This document shows, piece after piece, positions 17,000-25,830 of a stretch of 64,000 bases of DNA (position 1 is its first letter; each line of letters begins with the position of its first letter). A program made the position numbers and the translations under genes. The notes under the pieces were generated by a model, which was given only the letters and a program-made list of their open reading frames with translations, was not told the DNA's origin and made no database searches. Source of the DNA: Paenibacillus glycinis (GTDB taxonomy: Bacteria; Bacillota; Bacilli; Paenibacillales; Paenibacillaceae); contig NZ_JAAAMV010000023.1 of NCBI RefSeq assembly GCF_009909185.1, forward strand, positions 62,001 to 126,000, read 5' to 3'.

Positions 17000-17809
17000 C
17001 TACGACCGTGCGAGCGTGAGACAGTAGATTTCAAAACGCAGGGTCGGCGCAGCTTGCCTCAAGGCGTCCGCCAAAGCCTCGGCGCAAGCGTTGACCGTGC
17101 TGCCGGTCGTGTAAATATCGTCGATCAGCAGAAGGCGGCAGCTGTCCGGCCGGCTGCGCGAATGCAGCAATTCCGCCACTGCGGCGCTGTCGGCCCGGAA
17201 CAGATTATGCGTGTCGCGCAGCCTCGCGCCCCGTGTCTTGGCGCTTTGCTTGACGCTATGCCGCGTCCGCCGCAGCGCATCGACGAGCGGAATGCCTTCG
17301 GATTCCGCCAGGCGCCCGCCCAGCCGCTCCGCTTGGTTGAAGCCGCGCTCGAGAAGCCGGGCTTCGCTGACCGGCACGGGAATAACGGCATCGAAGCGCC
17401 GCGGCATGGAAGGCGGGAGCCGGAGTTCGGCGCAAAGGCCGCGATAGGCCATCGTCAGCAATTCGCCCAGCAGAGGTTCGAACGCCTCGTTGCCGCCGTA
17501 TTTGTACTGCGCGATCCACGCCCGGATCGCGGCGTCATAGCGCACGGCCGAGCGGCTCAGCACGAACGCGGCCCGCGCGCGGCGAACGCAGTCGGGGCAA
17601 TGCTCGGGCCGGCCGCATATCAGACAATAGACGCGGGTGATCCATGGAATGCCGCGAAAGCAAGTCCTGCACAGGGAGCCGAAATGTCCCTGCTGCCGCG
17701 GTTCGCAGCGGCCGCCGCAGACCAGGCAGGCATTCGCGTTCGCGGCGAGCAGCGCCGTGAACGCGGGAAACGCTCGCCGGAACGAGCGCAAAATCGAACC
17801 GACCGACAT
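17000..17809 (-). CDS. comFC: ComF family phosphoribosyltransferase-like competence protein
   Basis: 269 residues. Two CxxC zinc pairs in the first part (CLVCGGRC, CRTCFRGI, then CLICGRPEHCPDC) precede a type I phosphoribosyltransferase fold. Its PRPP loop is LLLIDDIYTTGSTVNAC near the C-terminus, with PVPVSEARLLERGFNQAERL in the middle. ComFC is required for DNA uptake, probably for handling incoming single strands with ComFA. The ATG at 17809 is chosen because AAGGCGGTGA lies eight bases upstream, overlapping the comFA stop. It shares the very GC-rich composition of comFA. Confidence 0.93.
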   Translation of the reverse strand: MSVGSILRSFRRAFPAFTALLAANANACLVCGGRCEPRQQGHFGSLCRTCFRGIPWITRVYCLICGRPEHCPDCVRRARAAFVLSRSAVRYDAAIRAWIAQYKYGGNEAFEPLLGELLTMAYRGLCAELRLPPSMPRRFDAVIPVPVSEARLLERGFNQAERLGGRLAESEGIPLVDALRRTRHSVKQSAKTRGARLRDTHNLFRADSAAVAELLHSRSRPDSCRLLLIDDIYTTGSTVNACAEALADALRQAAPTLRFEIYCLTLARS

Positions 17810-17817
17810 TCTTCCGG

Positions 17818-19854
17818 TCACCGCCTTTCATTCTCGATAAGATAGCCATGGCGCCTTGCAATGCGGTTCATGCTTCGAATCTGGGCAATCGCGGATGTCT
17901 GGGCACGCGTGCGTTCCGGCGCGCAGAAGTAGACGTTCCCCGCGGGATCGTCCTTCGATCTCCCGGCCCTGCCGGCCATCTGGATCAACGACGCCTCGTC
18001 GAACAGCCTGCCGTCCGCATCGAGAATGAAGACATCGCTCTTCGGCACCGTGACGCCCCGTTCGAGGATGGTCGTCGTGACGAGCAGCCGGATGGCGCGC
18101 GCGCGAAATTGCTGAACCTTGTCCGTTCGATCGGGGTCCTGCGACGAGGTGCCCGCGATGACGATCGCCGGGAAAAAGCGCCGCAGCTTGGCCGCAAGCG
18201 GCTCCACGTCGCGGATTTGCTGCACGAAGACGAACAGCTGCGCGCCGCGGTCGATCGAACGGCCGAGCGCGGACGTCAGTCCCCGCGGAAGGCCGCGCTG
18301 CCGAAGCAGCTTGCGCACGGGCGGCATGGAAAGCAGGGCCGGCACGGGAAGCGGATGCCGGTGGAATCGGACCGGAACGCGCACATGCGCCAATCGGCCA
18401 AGCCTGGCTTCCGCTCGGAGCGCGGCAGGCGGGGTTGCGGACAAGAGCACGTGAGTGCCGTCCGGCGTGCGCGCGTTCTCGGCGGCAAAGTGCAGCATCG
18501 GGTCGCCGTGATAGGGAAACGCGTCGATCTCGTCGACGATGACAAGATCGAATCCTTCGCGGAAGCGAAAAAGCTGATGCGTCGTGGCGAGCGTGATCTC
18601 GCCCTGCTCCCAGCGCTGCTCGCTGCCGCCGTACAGCGTGACGACCGCCGCGCCCGGGAACGCTTTGCGAATGCGCGGATCCAGCTCCAGCACGACATCC
18701 CGCCTGGGCGTGGCAATTAGCGCCCGGCCGCCACGGGCCAATGCCGATGCGATGAGCGGGAAGATCATCTCGGTCTTGCCCGCTCCCGTCACGGCCCAGA
18801 GCAGGAACCTGCGGCGGGGCTGCCGGGGGTCGCCCGGGGCGTTGATGTAAGCCAGCGCTGCGGAAGCGGCGGCCGTCTGCGCGGGGCTGAGGTTCCAGAC
18901 GGCGAGATCGGGCGCCGCAGCTTGGCGCGGCATGGCTCGAGCCGCCGGCATGATGGGCTCGGACCGCGGGCTCACGGCGGGCGAACTGCCGCCGGCGTCG
19001 GGAGAGCCCGGCGAGCCGAGGATGAGCAGGCCGCATTCGCGGCTGCGGCCCATGGTGAGGCACGCCTCGCAGTACGCGCATGCGCGGCCGCACGCGGCGC
19101 ATGGCGTTCGGCGCATGCGCGCCGTGCCGCTGCCGCAGCGCTGGCAGCGGAGCCGCGGGCGCGGCCTGGCGCCCAGCGCTTGCCGCCACCGCAGCAGCCG
19201 GGGCTGCGGCTGCGGGGCGACCGCGCCGCCGAGGCGCAGCCGGCCGAGCAGCGCGGCCAGCTGGAGCGCGGGCGCCCACGCGCTCCAAGTCGCCGGCACG
19301 GCGCCGGCCGGCCCGGCCGCGCCCGCGGCCTCGAGCAGGGCGAGCGCCTCGCTGACGAGCAGCGCTCGTCCCTGCAGCAGCGCAGCGGCGCGGCAAGCGC
19401 GCGCCGCCAGCGCATGCGCGTCCGCGCGGCCGGCGCCCGGCTCGGCCGCGCGCGGCACATGCGCCGCATGTGCCGCAGGCTGCCGCGGAACCGGCAGCCC
19501 CAGGCGGGCGTCGCCCGCCCACGCGTCCGCGATCAAACGCGACAACGTTTGATCCAAGCGCCGGCCCGGCAGGCGCCCGCCGGGCCACCGCTCCGCAACG
19601 GCCAGCGCATGGCCGAGCGGCAGCGGCTCCGTCCAGGCGACCAGCCGTTCCGCCTCGCCAGCCTCCCCAGCTCCGGCTGCGGGCTGTCGATCGTGCACCC
19701 GGCTAGGCGCGTCGTTCCCCTTTTCTCGAAACGCCAGCTCCGCCTCCGCCCGATACCCCGGATCAAGCCAATACGCCGTATCGATCTCGGGCGCCAGCGA
19801 CCAGCCCGCCCAAGAGCGCTTGCCTGCGGCAACCGCATACACAACAACCTTCAC
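17818..19854 (-). CDS. comFA: ComFA-like DEAD-box DNA translocase with long N-terminal extension
   Basis: 678-residue superfamily 2 ATPase that helps pull single-stranded DNA inward during transformation. Four-cysteine zinc fingers (CQRCGSG, CAACGRAC, CEACLTMG) come before Walker A AVTGAGKTE and the DEAH-type VIVDEIDAF. Helicase C-terminal motifs include LLVTTTILERGVTVP and QMAGRAGRS. The protein is about 200 residues longer than Bacillus ComFA, owing to an alanine- and arginine-rich N-terminal part encoded by extremely GC-rich DNA (about 19050-19650). The GTG at 19854 is chosen because GGAGGAG lies five bases upstream; 30 earlier codons lack a ribosome-binding site and contain the leader terminator. 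Confidence 0.9.
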   Translation of the reverse strand: MKVVVYAVAAGKRSWAGWSLAPEIDTAYWLDPGYRAEAELAFREKGNDAPSRVHDRQPAAGAGEAGEAERLVAWTEPLPLGHALAVAERWPGGRLPGRRLDQTLSRLIADAWAGDARLGLPVPRQPAAHAAHVPRAAEPGAGRADAHALAARACRAAALLQGRALLVSEALALLEAAGAAGPAGAVPATWSAWAPALQLAALLGRLRLGGAVAPQPQPRLLRWRQALGARPRPRLRCQRCGSGTARMRRTPCAACGRACAYCEACLTMGRSRECGLLILGSPGSPDAGGSSPAVSPRSEPIMPAARAMPRQAAAPDLAVWNLSPAQTAAASAALAYINAPGDPRQPRRRFLLWAVTGAGKTEMIFPLIASALARGGRALIATPRRDVVLELDPRIRKAFPGAAVVTLYGGSEQRWEQGEITLATTHQLFRFREGFDLVIVDEIDAFPYHGDPMLHFAAENARTPDGTHVLLSATPPAALRAEARLGRLAHVRVPVRFHRHPLPVPALLSMPPVRKLLRQRGLPRGLTSALGRSIDRGAQLFVFVQQIRDVEPLAAKLRRFFPAIVIAGTSSQDPDRTDKVQQFRARAIRLLVTTTILERGVTVPKSDVFILDADGRLFDEASLIQMAGRAGRSKDDPAGNVYFCAPERTRAQTSAIAQIRSMNRIARRHGYLIENERR

Positions 19855-19892
19855 TTGTTCTCCTCCTCCGCATGCCATGCGCCCGAAAAACC

Positions 19893-19940
19893 AAAAAAGC
19901 ACGCCCACGAACCGCCTTCCGGCAGTCCTACGGGTGTGCT
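19893..19940 (-). terminator. Terminator-like hairpin in comFA leader
   Basis: Minus strand arms AGCACACCC and GGGCGTGCT (one mismatch) with an internal GC hairpin, then TTTTTT. It lies downstream of the apparent comFA promoter, so may act as an attenuator or as the terminator of the preceding gene. Confidence 0.65.
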
Positions 19941-19968
19941 TCACTCGTCGAAATATTCAGTTGGTCTA

Positions 19969-19997
19969 ATTATACATCGCCCTCCCAAGGCACGCAA
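19969..19997 (-). promoter_or_regulatory. Candidate sigma-A promoter of comFA
   Basis: Minus strand TTGCGT, 17 bases, TATAAT. The -10 is perfect; the -35 matches in its first three bases. Confidence 0.5.
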
Positions 19998-20032
19998 TCC
20001 TTCCGCGCGTTCGCCTGCCGATCCGTCGCCGA

Positions 20033-20716
20033 TCAGAACGGCAGCTTCGACAAATCCGCCGGATCCCGCAGGTCGATCAGGACGGCATGCTCCCTCTCGG
20101 ATACGATGCCCTCCGCCTGCAGCATCCACAGCAAGTGCGTCGGTTCCAGCGGCTTCCCGCTGCTTTTGCCCGATTGCCCGGACCCGTCCAAGCCCGCGGA
20201 CGCAGCTCCGCGACCGCCGACTCTCCACCGCCAAACCGCGCGTAACCGTTGCCATTTTCCGGGGTGCCCGTCATGCTTCTTCGCCTCGTCTGCCTTTTCG
20301 ACAGGGGAAGCCGGCGCAAGCGGCGGCAACTCAGCAGCCGAAGTCGTCTCGCGAACGGCCTCATGACCCCGCGTTCCGTCCCCTGGCCCGACGTCCATCC
20401 GGTTCGCCATCATCTCCGCGCTTTCGCCCGCATGTACCCGCACATTCATTCCGTGTTTGGCAAATACCCGCGCAATGCTCAGCGTGTCGTCCTCCGAGCC
20501 GTTGTCGACGATCGTCACCTTCACGTCCGTGCCGGTCATATGCGAGAAACGGCGAAGCGAGCGCATATACCATTCCATCCGCGCCCCCTCGTTGCCGGCG
20601 ATCAGCACGTAATGCTTGGCGCGGCGTTCGCGCCCGAGGCGCATAGCCGAGAAGACGTAGACGACGGCGGCAGCGGCAACGTAGCAGCCCAGGATCCATA
20701 ATAATACCGTAATCAA
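20033..20716 (-). CDS. Membrane-anchored GT2-fold-like protein, function unknown
   Basis: 227 residues starting at TTG with AAAGGAGGTG nine bases upstream. One N-terminal membrane helix (LLWILGCYVAAAAVVYVFSAM) is followed by a segment like the first half of a family 2 glycosyltransferase: VLIAGNEGARMEWYMRSLRRF and VTIVDNGSEDDTLSIARVF (about residues 37-90). There is no DxD motif. The next 80 residues are low-complexity and charged, and a short conserved-looking end (HLLWMLQAEGIVSEREHAVLIDLRDP) follows. It lies between degU and comFA. It is probably not an active transferase, and no function can be assigned. Confidence 0.75.
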   Translation of the reverse strand: MITVLLWILGCYVAAAAVVYVFSAMRLGRERRAKHYVLIAGNEGARMEWYMRSLRRFSHMTGTDVKVTIVDNGSEDDTLSIARVFAKHGMNVRVHAGESAEMMANRMDVGPGDGTRGHEAVRETTSAAELPPLAPASPVEKADEAKKHDGHPGKWQRLRAVWRWRVGGRGAASAGLDGSGQSGKSSGKPLEPTHLLWMLQAEGIVSEREHAVLIDLRDPADLSKLPF

Positions 20717-20950
20717 AGGCGTCCACCTCCTTTATGTGACATCATATGCCGCCGCGCGCCCAGAGGTTACGGCCATTTGTGGACAAGAAAGGGGCTTTCG
20801 GCGACTCGCGCAACAATCTGCGCGGAGGCGACGACGCGTGACGGCAATCAACCTCATGCGCGGAGGTAGCGCATCGTTCCATCCGCATGCATCGCGGTTA
20901 TTCCGGTCATCCCTTCGATCAGTTCGTTCCCATAATGCCCTTCAACCGCG
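20717..20950. other. Intergenic region after degU terminator
   Basis: GC-rich stretch with the strong ribosome-binding site of the downstream leftward gene at its left end. No clear promoter or small gene was recognised. Confidence 0.4.
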
Positions 20951-20984
20951 AAAAAGGCCCCCGCATCGATGCGGAAGCCTTTTT
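20951..20984. terminator. degU terminator
   Basis: AAAAAGGC pairs with GCCTTTTT around an inner CCGCAT/ATGCGG stem. It can work on both strands; the user is degU on the minus strand. Confidence 0.9.
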
Positions 20985-21004
20985 CGTTCGTATGTATAGC
21001 CCGT

Positions 21005-21739
21005 TTACAGCGTAACCCAGCCAAACTTGATGGAGTGAATGACGGCCTGCGTGCGGTCGTCGACTTCCATTTTCTGCAAAATGCTGCTTACATGGTTTTT
21101 GACCGTCTTCTCGCTGATGAACAAGAATTCGCCGATCATCTTGTTGCTCTTGCCCTCTGCCATCAACCGAAGCACTTCTGCCTCCCGGCGCGTCAGCGGA
21201 TTGTCCTCGCTCGGAATGAACTTGACGCCGGTTTCCCTTGCCGCCGCCGCTCCGGAGGTCGCGCCGATCTCGTCGAGATAGGTCATGCGGCGAAGCTGGT
21301 TGATCAGCTTGCCCGTCACCTTCGGGTGGATGTACGCATAACCGTTCACGACGGAACGAATCGCGTTCGCCAACGCTTCCGCTTCCATATCCTTTAACAG
21401 GTAGCCGCTCGCGCCCTTGCGAAGCGTCTCGAAAACGTAGCTCTCGTCGTCGTGAATGGAGAGTATAATGACTTTTACTTCCGGGAAAATATCGCGGAGC
21501 CGTTCCGTCGCCACGACGCCGTTCTCGATGGGCATGTTGATGTCCATGAGCACGACTTCCGGCTTGTTCTGGTTGCAGAATTCCAATACCTGGATTCCGT
21601 CGTTGCATTCTCCGATGACTTCCAAATCATCTTCCATATTGAGAATCCGCTTAAGCCCTTCGCGGAATAGCTGATGATCGTCAGCAATCAATACTTTGAT
21701 TTTGCGCTTGCCGCTAGAAGCTTTCATTTCGATCGTCAT
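21005..21739 (-). CDS. degU: Response regulator DegU
   Basis: 244-residue two-component regulator controlling motility, exoenzymes and competence. The receiver domain has acidic D20/D21 and the phosphorylation site D66 in [11 protein letters not shown], then the lysine in SGYLLKDME. The LuxR-type HTH lies near residues 178-225 ([20 protein letters not shown] and [20 protein letters not shown]). It begins 7 bp after degS, forming the usual pair, and ends at a strong terminator. The linker carries an extra alanine-rich stretch ([13 protein letters not shown]). Confidence 0.96.
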   Translation of the reverse strand: MTIEMKASSGKRKIKVLIADDHQLFREGLKRILNMEDDLEVIGECNDGIQVLEFCNQNKPEVVLMDINMPIENGVVATERLRDIFPEVKVIILSIHDDESYVFETLRKGASGYLLKDMEAEALANAIRSVVNGYAYIHPKVTGKLINQLRRMTYLDEIGATSGAAAARETGVKFIPSEDNPLTRREAEVLRLMAEGKSNKMIGEFLFISEKTVKNHVSSILQKMEVDDRTQAVIHSIKFGWVTL

Positions 21740-21746
21740 TCGTCAT

Positions 21747-22907
21747 TTACTCCTTTCTAGTTTCCGCGTTGATGGGGATATGAATCGTGATTTTGGTGCC
21801 TTCGTTGATCGCGGATTCGATCTCCATCCTCCCTTCAAGCAGCTCCGCCCGCTCGCGCATGCCGATCAACCCGAAATGGACGCTGTTTTTGGCTTTGGAT
21901 TCAATCAGGCTCGGTTGGAATCCGACGCCGTTGTCTTTGACGACAATTTTCACCATTTGCGCTTGATAGTTCATTTCGAGCGAGACATAAGACGGATTCG
22001 CATGCTTGAACGCATTGCTGAACGCTTCCTGCACCATGCGGTAAATCGCAGCTTCCATGGCCGAGGGCAGCCGGGCTTCCTTGCCGATCGTTTCGAACAT
22101 CGTGCGAATCTTGCTTTTTTCTTCGTAATCCTGAATATACTTGCGAAGGGTAGGCACGAGTCCCAGATCATCCAACGCCATCGGACGCAAATTGAAAATG
22201 ATCTTGCGGATCTCCTCGATGCCCGAACGTACCTGACTCTTCAAATCTATTAATTCTTCCTGCACGATTTGAAATTCCTGCTTCATCAGCATGCGTTCCG
22301 CAATTTCCGTCCTAAGCACTATATTCGCAAGCGATTGCGCCGGGCCGTCATGGATCTCCCGCGCGATTCGTTTGCGCTCTTCCTCCTGGGCCAAAATGAT
22401 CTTCAGCCCGATCTGCTGTCGGTTCTTGGCGGACTCCAGGATACGCGTCACCTGATTCAAGTCTCCGGACAAGTACTCCAGCACCACGTTGATCTTGGAA
22501 GCGATCGATTCCGCCCGTTCGATGGACTTCTCGACATTGCGGACCCGCTTCTGCAATTCGTCGCGGCGGGCTTTCAGATACGTTTCTTTTTCCCGGAACA
22601 TCATTAGATCCAGCTGAAGCTGCGTCGCTTTCTCGTAGGCCGTTTTGATGTCCTCTTCTTTATATCGGACAAAGTCCCGGCTGACTTCAGTCAACCGGAT
22701 CCTTGCCCGGCGGTAGTCCAGCTCGAGCTGGTCCACCTTATCGATAATATTCCCGGCTTCTTCCAGTACTTGGCTCAATTCTTGGCCCAGCGAAAACATT
22801 TCTTTGCGCGCAGATTCGCAAATCTCGAAAATCTGATATTTGCTGTCCTCCATGACAAGAACGGCGTTCTTGATGACTTTATCGATATCGTCCACGCGAT
22901 AATCCAT
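21747..22907 (-). CDS. degS: Sensor histidine kinase DegS
   Basis: Soluble histidine kinase of about 386 residues, partner of DegU. A long N-terminal coiled-coil sensor (KYQIFEICESARKEM through RRDELQKRVRNVEKSIERAE) leads to the HisKA_3 motif ERKRIAREIHDGPAQSLANI with its phospho-histidine. ATPase boxes MVQEAFSNAFKHAN, DNGVGF and FGLIGMRERAE follow. No membrane segments, as in Bacillus DegS. The start is uncertain: ATG at 22907 is preferred because the protein then starts MDYRVDDIDKV like relatives and GGGGAA lies upstream; an ATG eight codons earlier is possible. Confidence 0.94.
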   Translation of the reverse strand: MDYRVDDIDKVIKNAVLVMEDSKYQIFEICESARKEMFSLGQELSQVLEEAGNIIDKVDQLELDYRRARIRLTEVSRDFVRYKEEDIKTAYEKATQLQLDLMMFREKETYLKARRDELQKRVRNVEKSIERAESIASKINVVLEYLSGDLNQVTRILESAKNRQQIGLKIILAQEEERKRIAREIHDGPAQSLANIVLRTEIAERMLMKQEFQIVQEELIDLKSQVRSGIEEIRKIIFNLRPMALDDLGLVPTLRKYIQDYEEKSKIRTMFETIGKEARLPSAMEAAIYRMVQEAFSNAFKHANPSYVSLEMNYQAQMVKIVVKDNGVGFQPSLIESKAKNSVHFGLIGMRERAELLEGRMEIESAINEGTKITIHIPINAETRKE

Positions 22908-22978
22908 GCTTCCCCGGCCCACTTTCTGCATGTTCTACTAATTCTATCATATCACATAATCAGTCGCAGGCATCCATA

Positions 22979-25681
22979 TCATTCGACGGTAATCGTGCCC
23001 AATTTTCCATCCCAATTTACGCGTAGGCCTAATTGCTCGGATACGAGGCGAATCGGGACAAGCGTGCGTCCGCTGCGGGTGATCGGCGCGACTTCGGATT
23101 GCTTTCGCACGCCCGTCAGCACGAAATCGTTACGTCCGACCCACATTTCCAGCAATTGTCCGCCGCGCAGCACGGAGACGCGTTTCAGCGCAGCGTCCCA
23201 ATCGATCTGGGCTCCCATGGCTTCGGTCACGAAGCGCAGCGGGAGATACGTCGTGCCGTTCAGCAGCAGCGGCGCCACGTCGAGCTTATACGCCTGGCCG
23301 CCGACGGTGGCGTTCTTGGAGCCCATCTTCAAGCCGATCTTCGCTCGCGGCGGCTCGGGCACGACCGCCGGGTACTGGAACGCAAGGTTGTCGAACGCCA
23401 GCGCGCCCGTCAGCGCGCGTTCGTCCTGCCCGTCTTCCAGCGAGGCGACGTAAAGCCGCTTCAACGTGACGGGATAGGCCATTCCTTCGGCCGCCAAATT
23501 TACTTTTATCGTCTTCCATCCGGTCCAATCCACTTGCTTGGCCAGCGTGATCAGGTGCGCGGCGCCCTTGCTGTCGATAAACTCGGCCCGTGCCCAGTTC
23601 AGGCTGCCGTCGCCCATCACGTCGATGGTCATCCCGGACGGGCTGCCGTCCACTTTGCGGCCCGTGCCGTTCAGGACGGCATAAGCGGCCTTCGTCCCGC
23701 TTCCGCCCGTAAAATCATACTGCAGCTGCACGACGCTCGAACTATTCGTCCCGGGCAATCCCGCGACGACGGAGGACGTGCCTACTACACCATTCGTACC
23801 TTGGAACGAAATTGGATAGGTCTGGCTCTCGAAATCTTCGAATTTTTTGTCGGCGCCCGCGGTAAGTACCGCCATCGTCGAGAAATTGTCGTAATGGGCA
23901 ATGACGTAACCGGCTTCCGCGGACGGGTTCACGGCATCGATCGTGAGCGTGCCGTCCTTCACGGAGCCCGTGAAGCCGCGCAGCTCCCATTTGATCGAGG
24001 CTGCCGGAACCGTCATTTTGCGGCCGTCCTTCAGCGTGGCATGCACGGGAAGCGCCATGGATTTGCCTTGCTCGAGCACGAGCGAGCCGGCATCCACCGT
24101 CATGGAGGCGATGGCGTCGCCGCCCACGATCTCGATCGGCAGCTTGTCGCTTGCGTTGCCGGATTTTACGGTAATGGTCGTCGTGCCCGCTTTGGCCGCC
24201 GTGAACGTGTTGCCCGAGAAGCTGCCCAGCGCCGAGCCGACCAGCCATTGCGGCTGCAGCGTCCCGGGATCGATCGGATTGTAGAACGTATCGTAGGCTT
24301 TCATCGCGTACGTCGCCTGCTGTCCGACGAACAGCACGCTGCTGCCGCTCGCTTTGATGCCCATCAGCGCGCCCGCGGGCGCCGTCGAGAAGACGCCCAG
24401 GCCGTTCGCGACCAGGCGCTGCGTCACGCCGTATTCCGTCGGAAACGCGAGCTGCGCCGCCGTCTCCCCGAGCGGGCGGGAGATCATCGTCGTGGATCCG
24501 CCGCCGTCCAGGTTCATCCCTTTCCATACGCCCGCCTGCACCATAATCTGCTGCAATTCGGAGAGCGTTACGCCCAAGCTGTTATCGCTGTCCTCCACCG
24601 TGATGATGAACGCCTTGCTGCCGTCCTTCGAGTACCCCAGCGCCGTGCGCGCGCGGTCGCTGTTCGGACTGATGCTGCTCGTGCTGCGGGAGAAGGATGC
24701 CGCGGCGCCGCCGTTGACCAGGATGGTATGTCCGCCGATCAGCATTTGCAGCGAGCCCGGGTCGATCTTCTGGCCGGTCGATTGCGCGATCAGATTATAG
24801 CTGGCCGAGACTTGGGTTCCCACCTGCAAATGCGCGCGCGCGTATTCGGCCGCCTTGCCGTGCGTCCGGAGAATATATCCGTCGGCCGGCACGCTGCCCG
24901 CGATCATCTTATTGTCGGCGAACTGCGTGACGACGCCGTTCTGCACCAGAATTTCCGTCGGCGTCGTGGAGCTGTCGGTGATGTCCGGTCTCGTCTGCGT
25001 CCAAGCGCCCGTATAGATGTACATGGCGTTGGCATGGCTGAACGCGTTGTCCGGCTCCGTCTTGTAAGCCGCCTTGTTGATGCCGGACAGCGGGAAGACG
25101 GAACCGTCGGCCGCCGTTACCGCCCCTTCAAAACCATATGTATCAATCGTCGGCTTATGCTCGTTCGTCAGCGCGAAGGCATACATGCCCGTCAGCTGCG
25201 AAGGGCTCGAGACGAGCTGTCCGCCCGTCACTTCGGCGCCGATCGGATTGCCTTTGCCGCTGGCCGTATTGAAATAATCCCCGTTCACGCCGGCTACCGC
25301 GCCGGTTTGGCTCACCATGTTGCCGACCGAGCCGACGCTCGATACGGAGCCTGCCTTGCCGTTCATGACATCGAGCTTCACGTACGGATTCGTCAGGTCC
25401 ACTTCGATGACATGCACCTTCGAAGGCGTTGCTCCGGCCTTGCCGGTCCACGAATAATCGACGCGCTTGGCGCCCGACGTAATCATTTCCGCATTGATCT
25501 GCACAAGCTGCTTGAGTGCGGCCTGCACGGCATTCGTGTTCGTTCCGTTAGCCGCTGCCGACGCAAAGGCCGGTACGGCAATCATCAATGGCTGCGCAAG
25601 CAGCGAAGCCCCAAGTGTCCATATCAGCAAGCGTCTGCCGTTTTTGCCCGGCATCCGGTTCGTCTTCTGTTCGTTCCGCAT
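22979..25681 (-). CDS. Secreted phosphodiester glycosidase (NAGPA/DUF2233) with copper-amine-oxidase-like domain
   Basis: 900 residues with a signal peptide (RRLLIWTLGASLLAQPLMIA, cleavage near AFA-SA). Residues about 85-430 are the NAGPA domain, with VAGVNGDYFN, GNPIGAEVTGGQLV and GMNLDGGGSTTMI. This fold cleaves phosphodiester-linked sugars in wall polymers. Residues about 440-640 are Ig-like (BIG2-type), followed by a carbohydrate-binding-like beta region. The C-terminal 120 residues form a copper-amine-oxidase N-terminal-like stalk domain (LLLNGTTYLPLRFVTEAMGA, RTLVPIRLVSEQLGLRVNWD), common in Paenibacillus surface proteins. Wall or extracellular action is expected; the exact substrate is unknown. 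Confidence 0.9.
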   Translation of the reverse strand: MRNEQKTNRMPGKNGRRLLIWTLGASLLAQPLMIAVPAFASAAANGTNTNAVQAALKQLVQINAEMITSGAKRVDYSWTGKAGATPSKVHVIEVDLTNPYVKLDVMNGKAGSVSSVGSVGNMVSQTGAVAGVNGDYFNTASGKGNPIGAEVTGGQLVSSPSQLTGMYAFALTNEHKPTIDTYGFEGAVTAADGSVFPLSGINKAAYKTEPDNAFSHANAMYIYTGAWTQTRPDITDSSTTPTEILVQNGVVTQFADNKMIAGSVPADGYILRTHGKAAEYARAHLQVGTQVSASYNLIAQSTGQKIDPGSLQMLIGGHTILVNGGAAASFSRSTSSISPNSDRARTALGYSKDGSKAFIITVEDSDNSLGVTLSELQQIMVQAGVWKGMNLDGGGSTTMISRPLGETAAQLAFPTEYGVTQRLVANGLGVFSTAPAGALMGIKASGSSVLFVGQQATYAMKAYDTFYNPIDPGTLQPQWLVGSALGSFSGNTFTAAKAGTTTITVKSGNASDKLPIEIVGGDAIASMTVDAGSLVLEQGKSMALPVHATLKDGRKMTVPAASIKWELRGFTGSVKDGTLTIDAVNPSAEAGYVIAHYDNFSTMAVLTAGADKKFEDFESQTYPISFQGTNGVVGTSSVVAGLPGTNSSSVVQLQYDFTGGSGTKAAYAVLNGTGRKVDGSPSGMTIDVMGDGSLNWARAEFIDSKGAAHLITLAKQVDWTGWKTIKVNLAAEGMAYPVTLKRLYVASLEDGQDERALTGALAFDNLAFQYPAVVPEPPRAKIGLKMGSKNATVGGQAYKLDVAPLLLNGTTYLPLRFVTEAMGAQIDWDAALKRVSVLRGGQLLEMWVGRNDFVLTGVRKQSEVAPITRSGRTLVPIRLVSEQLGLRVNWDGKLGTITVE

Positions 25682-25706
25682 TTCTCTAACAACTCTCCCG
25701 TCTCAA

Positions 25707-25724
25707 AGTCTAGTAGTTTAGACT
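25707..25724. repeat. Inverted repeat upstream of the glycosidase gene
   Basis: AGTCTA-GTAGTT-TAGACT, a perfect 6-bp dyad 26 bp before the glycosidase start. It could be an operator or a leader hairpin; no known box is recognised. Confidence 0.4.
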
Positions 25725-25784
25725 AAGAAACCAATGGAAAAGTTACGTCTGATAGAATAGTCCTATCAGCCTCTATTAACCGAC

Positions 25785-25820
25785 AAAAAAAAGCTATCCG
25801 TGTCGATTCGACCGGATAGC
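25785..25820 (-). terminator. Terminator of large SLH/Ig protein gene
   Basis: Minus strand GCTATCCG and CGGATAGC arms followed by eight T. Confidence 0.9.
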
Positions 25821-25830
25821 CCTATTTCTA

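Noticed and set aside
16686-17027. Small plus-strand gene in the comFC-yvyF gap
   Set aside because: No ribosome-binding site and arginine/alanine-rich random-looking sequence.
17828-20646. Several 200-590-codon frames on both strands over comFA and the gene before it
   Set aside because: Extremely GC-rich DNA keeps all frames open; only the frame with zinc fingers, Walker A and DEID motifs is real.
23033-25726. 897-codon open frame on the plus strand opposite the glycosidase gene
   Set aside because: Arginine- and histidine-rich composition with no domain, signal or ribosome-binding site; it mirrors the codon bias of the real gene.
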